A stretch of DNA of 64,000 bases from DATFDN01 sp963756545 (GCA_963756545.1 CAVWNY010000008.1:372001-436000); one strand, 5' to 3'. Numbered from the stretch's first letter, positions 42,783 to 52,655 are shown. Numbers and translations: made by a program. The notes: a model not told the origin generated them from the sequence alone.

Positions 42783-45663
42783 GTCTCTCCTGGCGGCAAC
42801 GCGAACTCCGCGACCCAAACTGAGCCGACGCGCCGAGGACATCAATCCCGGCCTCGCCGCTCGCCTGTCGCGCGAGGTGCGGGGCGAGGTTCTGTTCGAC
42901 CTCGCCAGCCGGGGCCGCTACGCCACCGACGCCTCGATCTATCAGATCGAGCCGATCGGCGTCGTCGTGCCCGCCGCGATGGATGACGTCACCGCGACCC
43001 TGGCCATCGCGCGCGAGCATGGCGTCCCCGTGCTGGCGCGCGGCGGCGGCACCAGCCAGTGCGGGCAGACGGTCAACCGCGCCATCGTGCTCGATTTCAG
43101 CAAGCATCTGCGCCGGATGCTGGCGGTAGAACCCGACGCGCGCACCGCACTGGTCGAGCCGGGGATCGTGCTGGCGCACCTGAACGCCGCGCTGCGCCCG
43201 CACGGATTGTTCTTCCCCGTCGATCCCTCGACGCACGCCCGCTGCACCATCGGCGGCATGGCGGGCAACAACTCCTGCGGATCGAAGTCGATCCGCTATG
43301 GGCTGATGGCCGACAACGTGCGCGCGATCGACGCCATCCTCGCCGACGGCACGCGCCACCGCTTCGGGCCATTGTCGAACGAGGGCGCGCCGCGCATCGC
43401 CGAACTGATCTCGCGGCTGCGCGCCCTGGGCACGGCGGAGGCGGACGAGATCGCGGCGCGCTTCCCGAGGCTGCTGCGCCGGGTCGGCGGCTACAATCTC
43501 GATGCGCTTGTGCCAGGGCAGGAGAATCTCGCGCGCCTGCTGGTGGGTTCGGAGGGCACGCTCGCCCTCTCCGCCGCGATCGAACTCGCGCTGCATCCGA
43601 TCAAGCCGCGCAAGGTGCTCGGCATCTGCCAGTTCCCGACGTTCCGCGCCGCAATGGAAGCGGCGCGGCCTATCGTGGCGCTCGACCCGGAAGCCGTGGA
43701 ACTGGTCGATCGCACGATGATCGACCTCGGGCGGGGCATCGCGATCTACCGTCCGACGATCGAGCGCATGCTGATCGGCGAGCCCGACAGCCTGCTGATA
43801 GTCGAGTTCCACGGCCACGACGACGCGCCGCTGCTCGCCAAGCTTGCCGAACTCGACACGCTGATGGCCGACCTCGGCCAGCCGGGCGCGGTCGTCCGCG
43901 CGATCGATGCCGGCTTTCAGGCCGACATCGCGGCGGTGCGCGAGGCCGGCCTCAATATCATGATGTCGATGAAGGGCGACGCGAAGCCCGTCTCGTTTAT
44001 CGAGGACTGCGCCGTGCGCCTCGACGACCTCGCCGACTACACCGAGCGACTGAACGCGGTGTTCGCCCGGCACGGCACCAAGGGCACCTGGTACGCGCAC
44101 GCTTCCGTCGGCTGCCTGCATGTCCGCCCGGTGCTGAACATGAAAGACCCGGTGGACGTCGCCACCATGCGCGCCGTCGCCGAGGAATGCTTCGCCCTGG
44201 TGCGCGAATACAAGGGTTCGCATAGCGGCGAGCACGGCGACGGCATCGCGCGGAGCGAGTTCCACGGCGCCATGTTCGGGCAACGCATCGTGCGCGCGTT
44301 CGAGCAGGTGAAGGATGCCTTCGACCCGCACGCATTGCTCAACCCCGGCCGAATCGTGCGCGCTCCGCGCATGGACGACCGCACCCTGTTCCGATACGCG
44401 CCGGGCTACGCCGGTGCCGGCTTCGCGCCCAAACTCGACTGGTCGGAAAATCCCGGCGGGATGCTGGGCGCGGTGGAGATGTGCAACAACAACGGCACAT
44501 GCCGCGCCTTCGACGCCGGCGTGATGTGCCCCAGCTACCGCGTGACGCGCGATGAGGAACACGTCACGCGCGGACGTGCCAACACGCTGCGTCTGGCGAT
44601 GACGGGACAACTCGGTCCCGATGCGATGCACTCCGATGCGGTCGCCGATGCCCTGAAGCTCTGCGTCTCCTGCAAGGCGTGCCGGCGGGAATGTCCCACG
44701 GGCGTCGATATGGCGAAGATGAAGATCGAGGCGCTTGCCGCGCGCGCCGGCCGGCGCGGCATCGGCGCACGCGAGCGGCTCGTTGCCGCCTTGCCGCGCA
44801 CCGCTCCTTTCCTTGCGCGCCTGCCCGGCGGGTCGCGGCTCCAGGCCAGCTTGCCGGCCCGATCCGCCCTCGCGCGGCTCGGCTTCGCCCCGAACCGTAC
44901 GCTCCCCACGCCGCGCCGCGACTTCTTCCGCGACTTGGAAGCCGGCGATGGCGCGGGCGTCGAAGTGCTGCTGCTCGCCGACACGTTCAATCGATGGTTC
45001 GAGCCGGAGAATCTGCGCGCCGCCGTCCGCGTGCTCGCCGCCGCCGGTTTCCGTGCGCGCGTGCCCGCCACCGGCGCGAGGCCGCTCTGCTGCGGACGCA
45101 CCTACCTCGCCGCCGGCATGGTCGATCGCGCTCGGGCGGAGGCGCGACGGACGCTGGCCGCGCTCGCGGGCGACGTGCCGGTGATCGGCCTGGAGCCCTC
45201 GTGCCTGCTGACCTTGCGCGACGAGTTCCGTTCGCTGCTGCCTGGCGCGGCTTCGGATGCGCTGGCGGGGCGGGCGCTGCTGCTGTCGGAGTTCCTCTCC
45301 CGCGAGAAGGTCGCACTGCCGCTCAAGAATCTGCCTGTTTCCGCGCACCTCCACGGCCACTGCCACCAGAAATCCTTCGGCGCCTTCCCCGCCGCGCTGG
45401 CGGCCTTGCGCCAGGTGCCCGACCTCGCGGTGTATCCGATCGCCTCATCGTGTTGCGGGATGGCCGGCGCGTTCGGCTACCAGGCCGAAACCCAGGACGC
45501 CTCGCGCGCCATGGCCGAGGCCGCGCTGATCCCGGCCGTGCGCGCCGCCGGCGCGGACGACATCATCGTGGCCGACGGCACCTCCTGCCGCCATCAAATC
45601 CGCGATCTCGCCGGGCGTGACGCGGTCCATTCCGTGCGCGTGCTGGACCGCGCGCTCCGATGA
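42781..45663 (+). CDS. FAD-linked 2-hydroxyacid dehydrogenase with 4Fe-4S and CCG domains (YdiJ-like)
   Basis: A 960-residue fusion of GlcD-like and GlcF-like parts. The FAD_binding_4 domain (about 40-270) has ARGGGTSQCGQTVNR and GGMAGNNSCGSKSIRYG. The FAD-oxidase C domain (to about 520) includes SHSGEHGDG. An iron-sulfur region has CNNNGTCRAF...C (C568, C574, C583) and CVSCKACRRECP (C628-C638). Two CCG domains follow (LCCGRTYLAAG, SCCGMAGAFG). It probably oxidises D-2-hydroxyacids such as glycolate, lactate or 2-hydroxyglutarate at the membrane. ATG 42781 overlaps the aminotransferase ATG; GTG 42772 in frame is the alternative. Confidence 0.9.
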   Translation: MSLLAATRTPRPKLSRRAEDINPGLAARLSREVRGEVLFDLASRGRYATDASIYQIEPIGVVVPAAMDDVTATLAIAREHGVPVLARGGGTSQCGQTVNRAIVLDFSKHLRRMLAVEPDARTALVEPGIVLAHLNAALRPHGLFFPVDPSTHARCTIGGMAGNNSCGSKSIRYGLMADNVRAIDAILADGTRHRFGPLSNEGAPRIAELISRLRALGTAEADEIAARFPRLLRRVGGYNLDALVPGQENLARLLVGSEGTLALSAAIELALHPIKPRKVLGICQFPTFRAAMEAARPIVALDPEAVELVDRTMIDLGRGIAIYRPTIERMLIGEPDSLLIVEFHGHDDAPLLAKLAELDTLMADLGQPGAVVRAIDAGFQADIAAVREAGLNIMMSMKGDAKPVSFIEDCAVRLDDLADYTERLNAVFARHGTKGTWYAHASVGCLHVRPVLNMKDPVDVATMRAVAEECFALVREYKGSHSGEHGDGIARSEFHGAMFGQRIVRAFEQVKDAFDPHALLNPGRIVRAPRMDDRTLFRYAPGYAGAGFAPKLDWSENPGGMLGAVEMCNNNGTCRAFDAGVMCPSYRVTRDEEHVTRGRANTLRLAMTGQLGPDAMHSDAVADALKLCVSCKACRRECPTGVDMAKMKIEALAARAGRRGIGARERLVAALPRTAPFLARLPGGSRLQASLPARSALARLGFAPNRTLPTPRRDFFRDLEAGDGAGVEVLLLADTFNRWFEPENLRAAVRVLAAAGFRARVPATGARPLCCGRTYLAAGMVDRARAEARRTLAALAGDVPVIGLEPSCLLTLRDEFRSLLPGAASDALAGRALLLSEFLSREKVALPLKNLPVSAHLHGHCHQKSFGAFPAALAALRQVPDLAVYPIASSCCGMAGAFGYQAETQDASRAMAEAALIPAVRAAGADDIIVADGTSCRHQIRDLAGRDAVHSVRVLDRALR

Positions 45664-46238
45664 TTCCCGGGCCAATGACGCCCGAGGACGTGCTGGCGTT
45701 CTGGTTTGCCGATGGTCCCGCCCGGTTCCGCGAGGCTTGGTTCCGCGCCACGCCGGAGTTCGATGCCGCCTGCCGCGAGGGGTTCGCCGCCGTGCTGGAT
45801 GCCGCCCGCGCGGGCACGCTCGATCACTGGACGGCAACGCCGCGGGGCGCCCTGGCGCTGGTGATCGTGCTCGACCAGTTCTCGCGCAACATCCACCGCG
45901 GCACGCCGGGCGCCTATGCCGCCGACCCGCGCGCCCGTTCGATCGCCGACGCCGCCTTGGCGCGCGGCGACGACCGGCATCTCGGCCCGGTCGAACGCAT
46001 CTTCCTTTATCTCCCGTTCGAGCACGCCGAGCATCTGGCCGATCAGGATACGTCGGTGCACCTGTTCGAGACGCTGCGCGGCACATTCGACACGGCGGAG
46101 AAGGCGATCGACATCGCGCACCGCCACCGCGACGTGATCCGCCGCTTCGGCCGCTTCCCGCACCGCAACGCGATCCTGAACCGCGTCAGCACGCCGGAGG
46201 AACTGGCCTACCTTGCCGAACCCGGCAGCGGGTTCTGA
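45660..46238 (+). CDS. DUF924-family protein
   Basis: A 192-residue TPR-like helical protein: DVLAFWFADGPARFREAWF, LVIVLDQFSRNIHRGTPGAY, FLYLPFEHAEHLADQ and RFGRFPHRNAILNR are the DUF924 signature segments. ATG 45660 overlaps the dehydrogenase stop (ATGA); ATG 45675 is possible. Function unknown. Confidence 0.92.
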   Translation: MIPGPMTPEDVLAFWFADGPARFREAWFRATPEFDAACREGFAAVLDAARAGTLDHWTATPRGALALVIVLDQFSRNIHRGTPGAYAADPRARSIADAALARGDDRHLGPVERIFLYLPFEHAEHLADQDTSVHLFETLRGTFDTAEKAIDIAHRHRDVIRRFGRFPHRNAILNRVSTPEELAYLAEPGSGF

Positions 46239-46255
46239 CACCAGCGACCCTTCGC

Positions 46256-46360
46256 TTCGACCCCTCCCCCCGACCCCCTCCCGCAAGGGGAGGGGGAGTA
46301 GGGCGTGGCACTCCACTCCTCCCCTCCCCTTGCGGGAGGGGTTGGGGGAGGGGTCGAGGG
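46256..46360. repeat. Family-B palindromic repeat, copy 3
   Basis: CCCCTCCCGCAAGGGGAGGG and CCCCTTGCGGGAGGGGTTGG in mirrored arrangement, between the convergent DUF924 and epoxide-hydrolase genes, where it could also serve as a bidirectional end structure. Confidence 0.85.
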
Positions 46361-46393
46361 CCGTATGCGTGAAACTGCTCCAATCCCGCGCGC

Positions 46394-47359
46394 TCACCCC
46401 GTCGGCTCGCCCAGCCCGGCTAGGAAGCCCAGCAGCGCCGTGTTCACCTCCGCCGGCCGCTCCTGCTGGATCCAATGCCCGCCGCCCTCGATCAGCACCG
46501 TGTCGCGCAGATTCGGCACCTGCGCCGCCAATCCCTGCTGCCAGCCGGCCGCGATCGGGGAGTTGATGACCGCGTCGCGCGTCCCCGCGATGAACAGGGC
46601 GGGTGGGCTGACCCTCGCGCCTTGCCAGGGCGCAAGCAGTTCCCAGTTGCGGTCGAGGTTGCGGTAGTAGTTCAGCCCGCCGCGAAATCCGGTGCGGCGG
46701 AACGCCGCCGCCATGATCTCCAAATCCGTCGCGGTCAGCCAGCTTGGCAGGACAGGCGGATCAAGGGTGCGGGTCAGGAACCCGCCGCCCTCGGGGATGG
46801 TGAGCGCCAACCCCTCGCGCTTCGGCGCGTCCTCCGAGCCGCTGTAGAGGATCCGGCGCAAGGTGGCGGTGGGGTCGGCCTCGAACTCGGCCTCGGCCAC
46901 GCCGGGTTCCTGGAAATAGATCCAATAGAACCGATCAAGCCCCGCCTGTCGGATGACCGCCAGGGGTGCGTCGGATCGGCGCGGACGGAACGGCACGCTC
47001 AACGCCGCGACGGCGCGGAACAGGTCGGGGCGCAGCAGCGCGGCGGTCCAGGCGATGCTCGCCCCCCAGTCGTGGCCGACGATGACCGCCTGGCTCTCGC
47101 CGAGCGCGCCGACCAGCGCCACCAGGTCGCCCACCAGATGCAGCAAGGTGTAGGCGCCGATATCGGCCGGCGCATCGCTGCCGCCGAAGCCACGCAGATC
47201 GGGCGCGACGACCCGGTAGCCGGCGGCGGCGAGCGCGGGGATCTGATGCCGCCAGGAATACGACATCTCGGGCCAGCCGTGGCACAGCAGCACGAGCGGG
47301 CCGTCGCCCTGCTCGAGCACATGCAGCTTGATGCCGTTCGCGGCGAGATCCCTCTCCAT
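46394..47359 (-). CDS. Epoxide hydrolase-like alpha/beta hydrolase
   Basis: A 321-residue protein with oxyanion motif HGWPEMSYSW (27-36), APDLRGFGGSDAP, nucleophile elbow VGHDWGAS (D97), acid in AGTRDAVI and His in GGHWIQQERP. An Asp nucleophile with HGWP is typical of soluble epoxide hydrolases (haloalkane dehalogenases are the main alternative). GGAGG precedes ATG 47359 by nine bases. It lies 13 bases after the glycosyltransferase fusion gene. Confidence 0.88.
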   Translation of the reverse strand: MERDLAANGIKLHVLEQGDGPLVLLCHGWPEMSYSWRHQIPALAAAGYRVVAPDLRGFGGSDAPADIGAYTLLHLVGDLVALVGALGESQAVIVGHDWGASIAWTAALLRPDLFRAVAALSVPFRPRRSDAPLAVIRQAGLDRFYWIYFQEPGVAEAEFEADPTATLRRILYSGSEDAPKREGLALTIPEGGGFLTRTLDPPVLPSWLTATDLEIMAAAFRRTGFRGGLNYYRNLDRNWELLAPWQGARVSPPALFIAGTRDAVINSPIAAGWQQGLAAQVPNLRDTVLIEGGGHWIQQERPAEVNTALLGFLAGLGEPTG

Positions 47360-47372
47360 CAGTCGAACCTCC

Positions 47373-48821
47373 TCACACGGGCTTCTGCACCACCCATTTC
47401 TGGAACGGCGGCGCGCCGCCCACCTGCAACCGGCCGCCAACCTCGCGCGCGAAGTTGTTCGCGGCGTTGACCACGCCCGGCCAAGCCGGCGTGTAGTCGT
47501 CGCCGATCATCACGCCGCCGCCGCGCAGCACCTTCCACCACCCGCGGCAATCCGCCAGGACGTCCGCCTCCTCGTGCGAGGCGTCGATGTGCAGCACGTC
47601 CACCCGCACCCCGCAGCGGAGCAGGAACGCGGCGGCCGTCGTCGAGGTCTGCGCGAACGGGATGATCCGGTCGGCCAGGCCGCGCTGGACGACATTGGCG
47701 AGAAACACCGCATAGATGCCCGGCATCCCGTTTGTCGTCCGCAGCTCCGGACGCCATTCGTCGGACAGCAGATGATCGAGGCCGCCGAGCCACGTATCGA
47801 CGCAAACGATCAAGGTGTCGAGTTCGAGCGAGCGGGCCAGTTCCGCCATGTGGACCGCCGAGCGCCCCTTCCAGGCGCCCACCTCAATGGCCGTTCGCGG
47901 GCGGAGCTGACGGAACACGTCGGCGAAGACCGGGCTGTCGCTGCCGCCCCAGCCCTGCAAGTCCGCAAGCGCGGGATCGGCGGCCACGTCCGCGTACGGG
48001 GATCGCGGGTGGATCAGCCGCATCGCGTCCCCGAGCGTCATCCTTGTCCGGTGCCGCTCGTTCCAGTCGTAGCCTTGCGAGCGAAACCACTCGACGCGCG
48101 AGGTGTGCATCCCGTCGCTCTCGTTGATCACATAGTAGCAGGTGGCTGATTGCGTGCCCCGCCCCTGGTGGCGCTGGCGGAGCAGGTCGAACACGCGGCG
48201 ATCCTCGCCGCCGCCATTGTCGAACGTGGAGATCGCCCACTCCGGCAGAACGTCGTGACAGGCGATCTTGTCGATCATCAGGCAATTGGTATCGACGAAA
48301 CCGCCGAACCGCTGGTTGAACACGCCCGCGCCGGGTCCGACGGACTCCCACTCGTCCACGCAGATCGGCTCGTCGGTGCGCGGATCGACCATCCAACGCC
48401 GGCAGAACGCCCACTCGGCACCTTCGATTGTTTCGAGCAAGCCCGCGAGATGGGTCGGCGCGATCCAGTTGTCGTCATCGAGGTAGGCGATATGCCGGCT
48501 GTTGGCGAGCATCGTCAATGCGCCGCGCAACGAGCCTCCGAAGGCGCAGGAATGGAGGCCGCCATGGGCCCGCGCCGTCGAATAGCCGGGGTCGACGATG
48601 TCGAGATCGACATGCGCGGGTTTCTCCTCCGCGATGGTCCGCAGGACATCCCGCGTTCCCAGCGCCTGGTCGACGCCGAGGAGGAGCTGGATGCGCCCGT
48701 CGAGAGCCTGGGCGTACACCGACCGCACCGCGCGCAGGAGCGAGGGCCGCAAAACAGTCGGGATAACGATTGCGGCCCGGTACGGCGCCTGCCGGTCCGC
48801 CGACGCGAAGGACGTTATCAT
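47373..48821 (-). CDS. Glycosyltransferase-methyltransferase fusion
   Basis: A 482-residue protein. Residues 1 to about 270 are a GT-A glycosyltransferase: YRAAIVIPTVLRPSLLRAVR and the DxD-type metal site IAYLDDDNW. Residues about 290-482 are a class I SAM methyltransferase: RTAIEVGAWKGRSAVHMAEL (SAM loop), VDVLHIDASHEEADV and GGGVMIGDDY, similar to CmcI/Methyltransf_24 sugar methylases. Both halves are intact, suggesting transfer and methylation of a sugar by one polypeptide. No clear ribosome-binding site is seen at ATG 48821. Confidence 0.85.
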   Translation of the reverse strand: MITSFASADRQAPYRAAIVIPTVLRPSLLRAVRSVYAQALDGRIQLLLGVDQALGTRDVLRTIAEEKPAHVDLDIVDPGYSTARAHGGLHSCAFGGSLRGALTMLANSRHIAYLDDDNWIAPTHLAGLLETIEGAEWAFCRRWMVDPRTDEPICVDEWESVGPGAGVFNQRFGGFVDTNCLMIDKIACHDVLPEWAISTFDNGGGEDRRVFDLLRQRHQGRGTQSATCYYVINESDGMHTSRVEWFRSQGYDWNERHRTRMTLGDAMRLIHPRSPYADVAADPALADLQGWGGSDSPVFADVFRQLRPRTAIEVGAWKGRSAVHMAELARSLELDTLIVCVDTWLGGLDHLLSDEWRPELRTTNGMPGIYAVFLANVVQRGLADRIIPFAQTSTTAAAFLLRCGVRVDVLHIDASHEEADVLADCRGWWKVLRGGGVMIGDDYTPAWPGVVNAANNFAREVGGRLQVGGAPPFQKWVVQKPV

Positions 48822-49048
48822 GGCGTGCGAGTGGCACGGCCTGAAGCGGCAAGTCAACCGGAACGAAACGACATGGCTCAAAAGCATTCTCGCCCGGCAC
48901 GGCGATTCGCGTTCCCGTGGCCGTCGCGCTAAAGCGACTGCCAGCGACCCGGCGAGCGCCGCGCTGGGTCGCAGTTGCAATGCGGCGAGGGAGGCCGCCC
49001 GTTCGATCCAGCGGATCGCCGGCGGGCCAGCTTGGGGGCACCAGAGCG

Positions 49049-50668
49049 ATGAAACGTCGGGAATTCCTGCGGTCCAGCGCCGGCGTCGCGCTAGCGGCCA
49101 CTGGAGGCGCCGCCATTGGAACGCACGCGCTCGCCGCGCCGCCGATCGTGGGACGGGCCGACAACCGGGTGCTGCGGTTCATCCCGCAAGCCAACCTCGC
49201 CAACCTCGACCCGATCTGGACCACGCTCTACGTGGTGCGCAACGCGAGCCTGCTGTTCTGGGACACGCTCTATGGCGTGGACAGCTCGCTCACGCCGCGC
49301 CCGCAGATGTGCGAGGGGAGCGAGGTGTCCGACGACGGGCTGACCTGGACCTTCCGGCTGCGCCCCGGCCTGAAATGGCACGACAACGAGAAGGTCCTGG
49401 CGCGCGACTGCACCGCCAGCGTGAACCGCTGGATGGTGCGCGACAACATGGGCCAGATGGTCAAGACCCGGCTGGCAGAGATCGCGCCCATCGACGACCG
49501 CTCCTTCCGCCTTCGCCTCAACCAGCCCTTCCCGAAGCTGCTCTACGCGCTGGGAAAGGTCGGCACGCCCTGCGCCTTCATGATGCCGGAGCGGATGGCG
49601 AAGACCGATCCGTTCTCGCAAATCAGCGAGTATGTCGGCTCCGGCCCGTTCCGCTTCCGCCGTGACGAGTGGGTGCCGGGCGCGCAGGCCGTGTTCGAGC
49701 GGTTCGACGGCTACGCCCCGCGCCAGGAGAAGCCCGATTGGCTGGCCGGCGGCAAGGCGGTGAACTTCGACCGGGTGGAATGGCGCATCATCCCCGATGC
49801 CGCGACCGCCGCCGCCGCGCTCCAGAACGGCGAGATCGACTGGTGGGAGACGGCGAACGCCGACATCGTGCCGATCCTGCGGAGCAACGCCGATGTGCGC
49901 GTCGACATCGCCGATCCGCTGGGCAATATCGGCGACCTGCGGATGAACCACCTCTATCCGCCCTTCAATGATCAGCGCGTGCGCCTCGCCGCGCTGATCG
50001 CAGCCAACCAGGCGGACTACATGCAGGCGGTGGCGGGCAACGACCCGAATCTGTGGCAGACCTCCGCCAGCTTCTTCACCCCCGGCACGCCGCTCTACAC
50101 CGAATATGGCGGGGAGAATTTGAAGCGCCACGACCTCGCCGCCGCGCGCAAGCTGATCGAGGAGTCCGGCCACAAGGGCGCCAAGGTGGTGATGATCATC
50201 GGCACCGACGTGCCGATCGTGAAGGCGCAGGGCGACGTGACGGCCGACACGCTGAACAAGATCGGGCTGAACGTCGATTACGTGGCGACCGACTGGGGCA
50301 CGGTCGGCGCCCGCCCCGCGCAGAGGAAGCCGCCCGCCGAAGGCGGCTGGAACATCTTCCACACCTGGCATGCCGGCGTCGATTGCGTGAACCCCGGCGC
50401 GCAGCCCGCCTACTACACGACCGGCGACAAGGCATGGTTCGGCTGGCCGAAATCGGACGCGGTGCAGGCGCGGATCGACGCCTGGTTCAGCGCGCCGACG
50501 CTGGATGCCGAGAAGGTGGCCGTGCGTGAGCTGAACAAGGCCTCGATGGACTTCGTCACGTTCGTCCCCACCGGGTTCTTCAAGGGCTACCAGGCCTGGC
50601 GCGGCGACCTCGCCGGCGTCGTCAAGGCGCCGTTCCCTGTGGTCTGGGGACTGGAGAAGAAAGCATGA
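49049..50668 (+). CDS. ABC transporter substrate-binding protein, family 5 (peptide/nickel type)
   Basis: A 539-residue periplasmic protein with a twin-arginine signal (MKRREFLRSSAGVALAATGG). The mature part opens VLRFIPQANLANLDPIWTT and contains DDGLTWTFRLRPGLKWHDNE and EYVGSGPFRFRRDEW, the family-5 signature regions. First gene of an operon with two permeases and two ATPases, but separated from the first permease by repeats (50690-50815). Confidence 0.92.
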   Translation: MKRREFLRSSAGVALAATGGAAIGTHALAAPPIVGRADNRVLRFIPQANLANLDPIWTTLYVVRNASLLFWDTLYGVDSSLTPRPQMCEGSEVSDDGLTWTFRLRPGLKWHDNEKVLARDCTASVNRWMVRDNMGQMVKTRLAEIAPIDDRSFRLRLNQPFPKLLYALGKVGTPCAFMMPERMAKTDPFSQISEYVGSGPFRFRRDEWVPGAQAVFERFDGYAPRQEKPDWLAGGKAVNFDRVEWRIIPDAATAAAALQNGEIDWWETANADIVPILRSNADVRVDIADPLGNIGDLRMNHLYPPFNDQRVRLAALIAANQADYMQAVAGNDPNLWQTSASFFTPGTPLYTEYGGENLKRHDLAAARKLIEESGHKGAKVVMIIGTDVPIVKAQGDVTADTLNKIGLNVDYVATDWGTVGARPAQRKPPAEGGWNIFHTWHAGVDCVNPGAQPAYYTTGDKAWFGWPKSDAVQARIDAWFSAPTLDAEKVAVRELNKASMDFVTFVPTGFFKGYQAWRGDLAGVVKAPFPVVWGLEKKA

Positions 50669-50689
50669 TGCCAAAATCGATCAAAAATC

Positions 50690-50780
50690 ACCGTCATGCC
50701 CGGCGAAGGCCGGGCACCCACGTCTTTTCCTCGCCGAGAGCAAAGACGTGGGTGCCCGGGCCGAGCCCGGGCATGACGAT
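50690..50780. repeat. Family-A palindromic repeat, copy 5
   Basis: ACCGTCATGCCCGGCGAAGG ... GAGCCCGGGCATGACGAT with inner arms CCACGTCTTT/AAAGACGTGG. It lies between a binding-protein and a permease gene, as copy 3 does. Confidence 0.88.
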
Positions 50781-50787
50781 GTCGGGT

Positions 50788-50815
50788 GGCTCCTCTCCCC
50801 GTGGGGGAGGGATCG
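50788..50815. repeat. Family-B repeat fragment
   Basis: CTCCTCTCCCCGTGGGGGAG is a short hairpin resembling one half of the family-B element. It abuts family-A copy 5 just upstream of the permease gene. Confidence 0.5.
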
Positions 50816-50832
50816 CGGGCGGGACTCCGTAG

Positions 50833-51774
50833 ATGCTCGGCTACGTCTCCCGCCGCGTCGCCGCCACCGTCCCGGTGATGCTGTTCGTCGCCTTCTTCGT
50901 GTTCAGCCTGCTCTATCTGGCGCCTGGAGACCCGGCGGCGATCATCGCCGGGGACCAGGCGAGTCCGGCCGACATCCTCCGCATTCGCGCTTCCCTCGGT
51001 CTCGATCGGCCGTTCGTGGTCCGCTTCGGCGAGTGGCTGTGGCAGATCCTGCACGGCGATCTCGGCACGTCGATCTTCACCAACCTGCCGGTCGGTCACA
51101 TGATCGCGCAGCGGATCGAGCCGACCTTGTCGCTGATGGTGCTGACTACGCTGCTCGCGGTGCTCGTCGCCGTGCCGCTCGGCGTGCTCGCGGCCTGGAA
51201 ACAGGGCTCGTTCATCGATCGCGCGGTGATGGTCATGGCCGTTCTTGGCTTCTCGGTCCCGGTCTTCGTCATCGGCTACGTGCTCGCCTATCTCTTCGCG
51301 CTGAAGCTAGGCTGGCTGCCGGTGCAGGGGTTCGTCCCCATCGGCCGGGGCCTGTGGCCGTTCCTGCGGACGCTGATCCTGCCCTCGGTGGCGTTGGGGC
51401 TGATCTACATCGCGCTGATCGCGCGAATCACCCGCGCAACGATGCTGGAGGTGCTGAGCCAGGACTACGTCCGCACCGCGCGCGCCAAGGGTGTCGGCTC
51501 GCGCGAGGTCCTGTTCGTTCACGCGCTGAAGAACGCGGCCGTTCCGATCGTGACCGTGATCGGCAACGGCGTGGCGCTGCTGATCGGCGGTGCTGTCGTG
51601 ACCGAGACGGTGTTCGCCATCCCTGGCCTCGGGCGGCTGACGGTGGATGCGATCCTGCGGCGCGACTACCCGGTGATCCAGGGCGTGGTGCTGCTGTTCA
51701 GCATCACCTACGTGGTGGTGAACCTGCTGGTCGATTTGCTCTACACGCTCTTTGATCCGAGGATCCGGTATTGA
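50833..51774 (+). CDS. Peptide/nickel ABC permease, DppB/OppB type
   Basis: A 313-residue permease. It has six hydrophobic segments, LLYLAPGDPAAIIAGDQ near the N-terminus, and the EAA-type loop SQDYVRTARAKGVGSREVL typical of DppB. Its stop overlaps the next permease start (TTGA). Confidence 0.93.
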   Translation: MLGYVSRRVAATVPVMLFVAFFVFSLLYLAPGDPAAIIAGDQASPADILRIRASLGLDRPFVVRFGEWLWQILHGDLGTSIFTNLPVGHMIAQRIEPTLSLMVLTTLLAVLVAVPLGVLAAWKQGSFIDRAVMVMAVLGFSVPVFVIGYVLAYLFALKLGWLPVQGFVPIGRGLWPFLRTLILPSVALGLIYIALIARITRATMLEVLSQDYVRTARAKGVGSREVLFVHALKNAAVPIVTVIGNGVALLIGGAVVTETVFAIPGLGRLTVDAILRRDYPVIQGVVLLFSITYVVVNLLVDLLYTLFDPRIRY

Positions 51775-52655
51775 GCGCGACCGCCGCCCCGCTGCCCGAC
51801 ATCCTGCCCCCGCGAGTCCGGCGCGGCCGGGTCCGCGGCTTCATTCGCCGCCATCCCACGATCGCCGCGGGCGGGGCGCTGATCGCGGTCATGGTGTTCA
51901 TCGCCATCGCCGCACCCGTGCTGACCCGCTACGACCCGATGGCGATCGCGCCAGCCCAGCGCATCCGCGATCCTTCCACCTTGCACTGGTTCGGCACCGA
52001 CATGCTGGGGCGCGACATCTACGCGCGCACCCTTTACGGCACGCGCATCTCGCTCCTGGTCGGCTTTTCCGTGGCGTTGCTGGCCTCGGCCGCCGGCACG
52101 CTGGTCGGCGTCGTCGCCGGGTTCGTGCGTTTTCTGGACGGGATCATCATGCGGGTGATGGACGGCATGATGTCGATTCCGCCCATCCTGCTCGCGATCG
52201 CGCTGATGGCGCTGACGCGCGCCTCGGTGCAGAACGTCGTCATCTCCATCGCCGTCACCGAGTTTCCGCGCGTCGCCCGACTGGTGCGCGGCATCGTGCT
52301 CAGCCTGCGCGAGCAACCCTACGTGGAGGCGGCGCTGGCGGCGGGCACGCGGATGCCCGTCATCATCTGGCGCCATATCGTCCCCAACACCCTGGCACCG
52401 CTGATGGTGCAGGCGACGTTCATCTGCGCCTCGGCGATGATCACCGAGGCGATCCTGTCCTTCATCGGCGCTGGCACCCCGCCGACGGTGCCGAGTTGGG
52501 GCAACATCATGGCCGAGGGCCGGGCCCTCTGGCAGATCAAGCCCTTTATCGTGTTCTTCCCGGCGGTGTTCCTGTCGGTCACCGTGCTCGCGGTGAACCT
52601 GCTGGGCGACGGGCTGCGCGACGCGCTCGACCCGCGGCTGGCGAAACGGCTGTGA
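51771..52655 (+). CDS. Peptide/nickel ABC permease, DppC/OppC type
   Basis: A 294-residue permease with HWFGTDMLGRDIYARTLYGT and the EAA loop EQPYVEAALAAGTRMPVII, typical of DppC. TTG 51771 is used, overlapping the previous stop by four bases. Confidence 0.92.
   Translation: MSATAAPLPDILPPRVRRGRVRGFIRRHPTIAAGGALIAVMVFIAIAAPVLTRYDPMAIAPAQRIRDPSTLHWFGTDMLGRDIYARTLYGTRISLLVGFSVALLASAAGTLVGVVAGFVRFLDGIIMRVMDGMMSIPPILLAIALMALTRASVQNVVISIAVTEFPRVARLVRGIVLSLREQPYVEAALAAGTRMPVIIWRHIVPNTLAPLMVQATFICASAMITEAILSFIGAGTPPTVPSWGNIMAEGRALWQIKPFIVFFPAVFLSVTVLAVNLLGDGLRDALDPRLAKRL

Noticed and set aside
42061..45366. An 1101-codon open frame on the minus strand opposite the FAD/FeS dehydrogenase
   Set aside because: Shadow of a high-GC gene: Arg/His/Gln/Ala-rich with no recognisable domain, while the plus-strand frame has clear FAD and iron-sulfur motifs.
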